The notes beneath the pieces were generated by a model. That model had not been told where the DNA came from. It saw only the letters and a list, made by a program, of their open reading frames with translations, and ran no database searches. Positions 59,655 through 64,000 of a DNA stretch of 64,000 bases are shown here, piece after piece. Position 1 is the stretch's first letter, and the number at the start of each line of letters is the position of its first letter. Source of the stretch: an uncultured Eubacteriales bacterium (GTDB lineage: Bacteria > Bacillota > Clostridia > Oscillospirales > CAG-272); NCBI GenBank assembly GCA_934447715.1, contig CAKSER010000003.1:47234-111233 (forward strand). The letters run 5' to 3'. The position numbers and the translations under genes were made by a program.

Positions 59655-60335
59655 ATGAAAAACAAGGTAACGGCACTGCTTTTGGCGCTTCTTCTTGCCA
59701 TGACGGCGCTTTGTGCATGTAAGAGCGGCACACAGGACGGTGGTAAGGAAAGCGACGAAAGCAGCAAAACCAGCGAAAGCAATAATGAAAGCAAAGGAGA
59801 AACTACGGTGGATAATTTAAGCTACAAGGAAACAGACAAGGAAACCGATTACGTCAAGATTGAAATGGAGGACGGAAAGGTCATAATCATCAAGCTCGAG
59901 CCGACAGCAGCGCCGATAACGGTTGCAAACTTCAAGAAGCTCGTTTCGGAAAAATTCTATGACGGAATAATCTTCCACAGATGCATAGAGGGGCTGATCA
60001 TTCAGGGCGGAGATCCGCAGGGAACAGGCTACGGCGGATCGCCCGACAAGATAAAGGGAGAATTCAGCCTTAACGGTGTTGATAACCCCTTAAGCCATGT
60101 CCGCGGCACAATCTCGATGGCAAGAACAAGCGACCCGAACAGCGCAAGCTCGCAGTTCTTTATCTGCTGCTCGTCATATCCGTCATGGGACGGCTCATAT
60201 GCGGCTTTCGGAAGCGTCATCTACGGAATGGATGCGGTTGACGCCATTGCAAGCACTCCGGTAAACGGAAGCGACAAGCCTCTTACCGAGCAGAAAATGA
60301 AAACCGTACGCTTTGTTGAGGTAACCGAAAAATAA
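59655..60335 (+). CDS. Cyclophilin-type peptidyl-prolyl isomerase lipoprotein
   Basis: 226 aa, surface lipoprotein. Signal peptide with lipobox LCAC (Cys22), a Ser/Asn/Glu/Lys-rich linker (to about 58), then a cyclophilin domain: FYDGIIFHRCIEGLIIQGGDPQ with the catalytic Arg, SMARTSDPNSASSQFFI, and WDGSYAAFG. It helps fold secreted proteins outside the membrane, as does the trigger-factor-like lipoprotein at 3278. AAGGAG lies about 9 nt before the ATG. Confidence 0.94.
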   Translation: MKNKVTALLLALLLAMTALCACKSGTQDGGKESDESSKTSESNNESKGETTVDNLSYKETDKETDYVKIEMEDGKVIIIKLEPTAAPITVANFKKLVSEKFYDGIIFHRCIEGLIIQGGDPQGTGYGGSPDKIKGEFSLNGVDNPLSHVRGTISMARTSDPNSASSQFFICCSSYPSWDGSYAAFGSVIYGMDAVDAIASTPVNGSDKPLTEQKMKTVRFVEVTEK

Positions 60336-60450
60336 GTTCCCTCAAGCATGGGGCACCGCTTTGCCGGTTGATTTTGCCCGATTGATCGATTCAGCTTGAT
60401 CGGCAAAAGACGGCTTACCGACCGACAAAGCCCCTGCGATTATAAAAAAT

Positions 60451-61251
60451 CTAATTAAGCTGTTTTCGGATGCGTTCGATCGCGCTTTTTTCAAGCCTGG
60501 ATACCTGAGCCTGCGAAATTCCGATTTCCGAGGCAATCTCGGTCTGGGTTCTGCCGCTGAAAAAACGCATTCCGAGAATGGCTTTTTCTCTTTTCGAGAG
60601 CTTTTTCATTGCCTCCCTTAAGGAGATGCTTTCAAGCCACGACTCTTCGGACGAGGAGCGGTCGGAAAGCTGATCCATGACAAAAATCGTGTCGGAGGAG
60701 GACGAGCCGTCCGAGTATACCGGGTCGAAGAGCGAAATCGGGTCGACGATTGCCTCAAGCGCCAAAGAAACATCCTTTACGGTGCAGCAGATTCCGCTTT
60801 TTTTTAGTGCCTCGGTGATTTCGGCAGAGCTCGGTTCGTGACCGTTTTTCCGCGTCAGCTCCTCCTTTGCACTAAGCGCCTTGTAGGCAAGATCCCTTAC
60901 CGACCGGCTTACACGAATCGAATTGTTGTCGCGGAGGTGGCGCTTGATCTCGCCTATAATCATCGGAACCGCGTAGGTCGAAAACTTTACATCAAGCTCG
61001 GTGTTGAAATTGTCGATTGCCTTGATAAGCCCGATGCAGCCGACCTGAAAAAGGTCGTCGACATTCTCCTTCCTGCCGGCAAAGCGCTGGATTATGCTTA
61101 AAACAAGCCGGAGATTTCCGCCGATCAGCTCGTTTCTCGCGTTTTCGTCGCCGCTTTTTGCAAGGGAAAGCAGCTCGCGCTTTTCCTTGTCTGAAAGGAC
61201 GCGCAGCTTTGATGTGTCGATGCCGCAAATATCTACTTTACTGTAATACAT
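60451..61251 (-). CDS. sigG: Forespore sigma factor SigG
   Basis: RNA polymerase sigma-70 family, 266 aa. The N-terminus is the SigG signature KVDICGIDTSKLRVLSD. Region 2: LIGGNLRLVLSIIQRF and VDDLFQVGCIGLIKAIDNF; region 2.4: KFSTYAVPMIIGEIKRHLRDN; region 3: RVSRSVRDLAYKAL; region 4: helix-turn-helix TEIASEIGISQAQVSRLEK. It directs late forespore transcription, including germination and DNA-protection genes. The leader contains a hairpin that covers the ribosome-binding region. In many Bacillota it follows spoIIG genes; here it stands alone. Confidence 0.97.
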   Translation of the reverse strand: MYYSKVDICGIDTSKLRVLSDKEKRELLSLAKSGDENARNELIGGNLRLVLSIIQRFAGRKENVDDLFQVGCIGLIKAIDNFNTELDVKFSTYAVPMIIGEIKRHLRDNNSIRVSRSVRDLAYKALSAKEELTRKNGHEPSSAEITEALKKSGICCTVKDVSLALEAIVDPISLFDPVYSDGSSSSDTIFVMDQLSDRSSSEESWLESISLREAMKKLSKREKAILGMRFFSGRTQTEIASEIGISQAQVSRLEKSAIERIRKQLN

Positions 61252-61257
61252 TTAACA

Positions 61258-61304
61258 AGCCTGCCTTTTTTGTGCTTTTCAAAAGTATTGACTTTCGGCA
61301 GGCT
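61258..61304 (-). promoter_or_regulatory. Leader hairpin covering the sigG ribosome-binding site
   Basis: On the minus strand AGCCTGCC (61297-61304) pairs with GGCAGGCT (61258-61265), 8 bp with six G-C pairs, and an inner CTTTTGAAAAG stem lies in the loop. The 3' arm ends 6 nt before the sigG ATG and contains the weak AGG that would act as ribosome-binding site. I infer reduced sigG translation. From memory a similar leader effect was described in Bacillus subtilis. Confidence 0.65.
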
Positions 61305-61358
61305 GCTTTATGCATCCGGGAAATGCTCAATATTTCCCAAATCTAAAAAATATAGGTC

Positions 61359-61387
61359 TTGCACCGAAAAAAATAATATGCTATACT
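61359..61387 (+). promoter_or_regulatory. Sigma-A promoter of the gene at 61443
   Basis: TTGCAC (61359-61364), 17-nt spacer, TATACT (61382-61387). Confidence 0.68.
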
Positions 61388-61442
61388 AACAAGAAACGGC
61401 ATTAAACCGAGGCGCACCGAAAAGAAAAAAGAGGAGAACGGC

Positions 61443-62144
61443 ATGTACGATCAGAACAGTATAAAAAACGAGGAGAGCAAGGCAAAGAGGGTCGGCAAAA
61501 AGGTCATGTTTGCCCTGTTCTGCGTTCTTTTTGCGAGCTTGGTTTTTATAATCTTTTTCAGAAATGCGATGATGCAGCCGACAAGCAAAATGAAGCAGCT
61601 GATCTTTAACGATGAACTGATTTCGGCAAAAAGTGAATATAATGACGAGCTTGCGATATATACTCTGTATGAATACAATTCAAATGATTCAAGGAATGTA
61701 TTTGTAATAAGCAACATACGCTATATAGAAAGCATCGGCCAGTTCCAGTTTACTCTGAGATGGAATAATAATCTGGTCGAAAGGCTGATGGAAAAGGACG
61801 GCTACAGCATGTCGGATATCGAAGGGGAGCTGTTTCGGTTCGCGATAGCCGACGATACCGGAAGGGTGTATACCGAATATGAATATCTTTCGGATTCGAA
61901 ATTCCAGTATGGCTTCCGCAGGATCGTTTTCAACGGTATCGATGTCGAGGGGATAAAGAGCCTTTCGGTGCTTGCGTTTACGACCTACGAAAAGGAAGAA
62001 ATCCTGCTCTCGGATGCCTTTGACGAAATTCCGCTTTTCGTCGCATCCGAGCACGGGGCAAAATATAAAATGAGCAAGGCAGAAAAAAACACCTCGGAGC
62101 CTAATCCCGAGCTTGTAAAGGTAAGCTATAAATTTGACGACTGA
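61443..62144 (+). CDS. Membrane-anchored protein of unknown function
   Basis: 233 aa. One membrane helix (about 21-42, VMFALFCVLFASLVFIIFF) after a charged N-terminus; the rest (about 45-233) lies outside the membrane if the helix inserts in the usual way. The outer part is beta-rich with YTLYEYNSNDSRNVFVISNIRY, FRFAIADDTGRVYTEYEYL and FRRIVFNGIDVEGIKSLSVLAF. I do not recognise the family. AGAGGAG lies before the ATG. It is 86 bp upstream of another unknown gene on the same strand. Confidence 0.75.
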   Translation: MYDQNSIKNEESKAKRVGKKVMFALFCVLFASLVFIIFFRNAMMQPTSKMKQLIFNDELISAKSEYNDELAIYTLYEYNSNDSRNVFVISNIRYIESIGQFQFTLRWNNNLVERLMEKDGYSMSDIEGELFRFAIADDTGRVYTEYEYLSDSKFQYGFRRIVFNGIDVEGIKSLSVLAFTTYEKEEILLSDAFDEIPLFVASEHGAKYKMSKAEKNTSEPNPELVKVSYKFDD

Positions 62145-62230
62145 ATATCCGGCGGCGAGGTGCAGACGGATAGGTATAATATCGATAATTTTTTAAACGG
62201 TAATAAAGATAGAACGGAGCAAGAAAACAA

Positions 62231-62947
62231 ATGGTCCTGAACTCAAAAAAGACAACGCTGGCGTACAGATGCCCGGCATGCGGAAAGAATATCATGGGCA
62301 TGGTCGGAATGTTTACGCTGTCGGGGGATATGATACGGCTGAAGTGCGACTGCGGCGGCAGCTCGCTTCAGATCAGACGCTCAAGCGACGGCAAGATACA
62401 TCTGACCGTTCCGTGCATGGTCTGCCCGAATCCGCATAACTATACAATCGGAGAGGGAGCATTTTTTGACAAGGAAATTGCGGTTCTGACCTGCGCATAT
62501 ACAGATGTCGACACCTGCTTTATCGGCGAGCAGAGCAAGGTTGAAGAATGCTTAAAGGAATCTGACGAATATCTTCAGACGATTCTTGACGATGCCGGCT
62601 TTGACTCCTTTAAGGCGTTCCGCGAGGGAAAGGACTGCCTCGATTACGGAAGCACCCCGGACGATCTCGGCATGTTTGCCTATCAGGTCGACGAAATCGT
62701 CAGATTTGTCATCAGCGAGCTGAAGGAGGACGGCGCGATCAAATGCGGATGCGAGGATCCGGCTGAGGCTGACTATGACTTTTCGATGGACGGAGATAAG
62801 CTGCGCGTGTTCTGCAAAAAATGCGGATACGAGAAGCAGTTTTTGATGAGCGGAACGGATCATGCAAACAGATTCCTTAACTGCGATAAAATAGAGCTCG
62901 AGCCGAAGAAACCGGAACAGGCAGAATCGGCAAAAGAGGAAAAATAA
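62231..62947 (+). CDS. Protein of unknown function with two Cys-pair modules
   Basis: 238 aa. The N-terminal part has CPACG...CDCGG (first metal module), followed by a beta stretch and a CMVCPNPHNY segment. The middle is acidic and helical, with LDYGSTPDDLGMFAYQVDEIVRF. The end has a second module, CGCEDPAEADYDFSMDGDKLRVFCKKCG, and a Lys/Glu tail. It looks like a cytosolic zinc-binding protein; the family is not recognised, though I believe it is found in other Clostridia. It shares a transcript with the gene at 61443 or follows it closely. It starts at ATG 62231 with GGAGC upstream. Confidence 0.72.
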   Translation: MVLNSKKTTLAYRCPACGKNIMGMVGMFTLSGDMIRLKCDCGGSSLQIRRSSDGKIHLTVPCMVCPNPHNYTIGEGAFFDKEIAVLTCAYTDVDTCFIGEQSKVEECLKESDEYLQTILDDAGFDSFKAFREGKDCLDYGSTPDDLGMFAYQVDEIVRFVISELKEDGAIKCGCEDPAEADYDFSMDGDKLRVFCKKCGYEKQFLMSGTDHANRFLNCDKIELEPKKPEQAESAKEEK

Positions 62948-62961
62948 ATCAGACCGATAAA

Positions 62962-63003
62962 ATAAAAAAGCGGCCGATGCTTATGCATCGACCGTTTTGT
63001 TTT
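62962..63003. terminator. Bidirectional terminator shared by two convergent genes
   Basis: CGGCCGATGC / GCATCGACCG with TTAT loop (62971-62994), flanked by AAAAAA on the left and TTTTGTTTTTT on the right. The loop contains the TAA stop of the minus-strand wecG-like gene, so its last codons form one arm. Confidence 0.88.
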
Positions 63004-63724
63004 TTATTACACGAACTAAAAATCGGGGAATCCTTAAAAACCGCGAAAGCCGCCCGGGGTATCTGAAAAAACGCCATAGCCATTCAAGGTGCAGCGATAT
63101 AAAAAAGCGAGGCGCACGTTTTGCCGTGCCGGAGTAGATATCTAGGCTTCCGCCAAGACATAGGATCGTTTGCGGAAGAAGAATGTCGCGGTTTGACGCC
63201 GAAAAAATCTCCTGCTTCGGCATCCCGAGACATACAAAAAGTATGTCGGCACCGGATTCGTTGATCCTTTTTATAACCTCACCTGCGGCATCGTCCGGAA
63301 GATATCCGTCAAGGCATCCGGCAATTTTTAACCCCGGATATTTAAGGCAGAGCGCCGAGGCTGCCTTTTCCGCAACCCCCGGCTTTCCGCCGAAAAAAAA
63401 GAAGGAGTGAGAGGCAGAAGGGTCGGCAGCGGCTCTTGAGCAAAGAAGCTCTCCGAGCTCGACCCCGGCGACCTTGCCGGTTGTTATCGGGTCCTTTACA
63501 AGACGCGACGCAAGAAGCACTCCATCTCCGTCCGGAACGCAGAGATCGGCAGAGCGGAATGCGTCGAGAACCGCTTTGTTGTCCGAGCAAAGGAAAAGCG
63601 CCTCTGCGTTCGGGGTGAACACAAGTGTCTTCTCTTTCCTCGAGGTGCGCTCAAGGATGTATGAAGCTGTATCGCTTAATCCGATTTTCGAGATGTTAAC
63701 GCCGAGAATGTTGACCTTCTGCAT
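62981..63724 (-). CDS. WecG/TagA/CpsF family glycosyltransferase
   Basis: 247 aa, GT26. The N-terminus is VNILGVNISKIGLSDTASYI, then VFTPNAEALFLCSDNK, CVPDGDGVLLASRL and the strand/loop FFFGGKPGVAEKAA. The C-terminal motif FVCLGMPKQEIF precedes a cationic amphipathic tail (ISLHLEWLWRFFRYPGRLSRF) for membrane attachment. These enzymes add N-acetylmannosamine from UDP-ManNAc to lipid-linked GlcNAc in wall polymer synthesis; wecB at 42809 would supply the donor. The last codons lie in the terminator hairpin. Confidence 0.93.
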   Translation of the reverse strand: MQKVNILGVNISKIGLSDTASYILERTSRKEKTLVFTPNAEALFLCSDNKAVLDAFRSADLCVPDGDGVLLASRLVKDPITTGKVAGVELGELLCSRAAADPSASHSFFFFGGKPGVAEKAASALCLKYPGLKIAGCLDGYLPDDAAGEVIKRINESGADILFVCLGMPKQEIFSASNRDILLPQTILCLGGSLDIYSGTAKRAPRFFISLHLEWLWRFFRYPGRLSRFLRIPRFLVRVIKNKTVDA

Positions 63725-63943
63725 TTTCCCCTCCCGTAATTTGATACTTCAATATACGCAGCCGCATCTGCGCGGCAATGCACCGGCAAAGATATGATAT
63801 CGCAAAAGATATAATACCACAATTTTCGCAATCTGTATATATAAAAATGAAACATCAGGACGCCGATGCATTATGCGGCGGCTGCTCGTAAACGGCACTT
63901 CGGAAGAAAAATTCAAAAAATCGAAAAAAGATTAAAAAAGGTA

Positions 63944-63972
63944 TTGACAAAGCAAATAAGATATGATAATAT
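63944..63972 (+). promoter_or_regulatory. Sigma-A promoter of a transcript leaving the window
   Basis: TTGACA (63944-63949), 17-nt spacer, TAATAT (63967-63972). The 28 nt that follow are GC-rich (CTGTCCGGTAAGAGGGC), possibly the start of a structured leader. Nothing else is seen in 63725-63940. Confidence 0.72.
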
Positions 63973-64000
63973 AGACAAGCTGTCCGGTAAGAGGGCAGGG

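Noticed and set aside
60336..60450. Hairpin TTTTGCC...GGCAAAA after the cyclophilin gene
   Set aside because: The pairing is imperfect and no T-run follows on either strand, so I do not call it a terminator.

Overview
The window looks like the chromosome of a spore-forming, strictly anaerobic Clostridia-type Bacillota. The pointers are a full-length sporulation sigma factor SigG, a SleC-like cortex-lytic locus, an ECF transporter S component, RqcH, EF-P with Lys32, an L10-type mRNA leader, and an anaerobe oxygen-defence set (Fur/PerR-type regulator, reverse rubrerythrin, A-type flavoprotein). Sigma-A promoters with 16-18 bp spacers and U-tailed terminators are plentiful, and TTG and GTG starts are common. 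I see no rRNA, tRNA, CRISPR, prophage, integrase or insertion sequence; this is core chromosome with some lineage-specific genes.

Layout. 1-4.5 kb (minus): htpG (cut by the window edge), alr and a trigger-factor-like lipoprotein. 4.6-9.9 kb (plus): aroQ, a DJ-1/PfpI protein, 5-formyl-THF cyclo-ligase, a CPBP membrane protease and mltG. 10.1-11.3 kb: gap, flanked by a clear promoter and terminator. 11.4-15.9 kb (minus): a 1062-residue MORN-repeat protein downstream of a GT4 glycosyltransferase. 16-19.8 kb: a zinc-ribbon membrane protein, a serine hydrolase, an unknown membrane protein and xpt. 19.9-21.3 kb (plus): the PerR-like regulator and rubrerythrin. 21.4-27 kb (minus): a TldD/TldE pair and three tandem CAP-domain lipoproteins. 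27-28.5 kb (plus): L10 leader, rplJ, rplL. 28.6-29.6 kb: a second zinc-ribbon membrane protein.

29.6-30.4 kb is a gene-free stretch holding a sigma-A promoter followed at once by four to five tandem units of about 110 bp. Each well-kept unit carries a perfect hairpin, and one unit has compensatory base changes. This is the best candidate here for something undescribed. It leads into a plus-strand run of an E2-like acyltransferase, an alpha/beta hydrolase, a uridine-kinase-like protein and comEC, then an ECF S component.

36.2-43.9 kb (minus) is translation and envelope housekeeping: mnmM-like methyltransferase, pgsA, rimO, rqcH, a GNAT protein, a CD1247-like protein, efp and wecB. 44-51.4 kb (plus): recQ, a three-gene SleC-like group (pro-domain-like protein, SpoIID/LytB plus peptidoglycan-binding protein, second peptidoglycan-binding protein) and clpC. 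51.3-64 kb is mixed: an unknown protein, rlmA-like methyltransferase, a small lipoprotein, an unknown duplicated-domain protein, an HPr-like protein without the phosphorylatable histidine, fprA-type flavoprotein, an M50 protease, hemW, a YtvI/AI-2E permease, a cyclophilin lipoprotein, sigG (with a leader hairpin over its ribosome-binding site), two unknown proteins and a WecG/TagA glycosyltransferase. The window ends just after a promoter for a transcript that lies outside it.

All calls rest on reading the sequence and on remembered family features. No database search or folding program was run, so structures and family names are stated with that limit.
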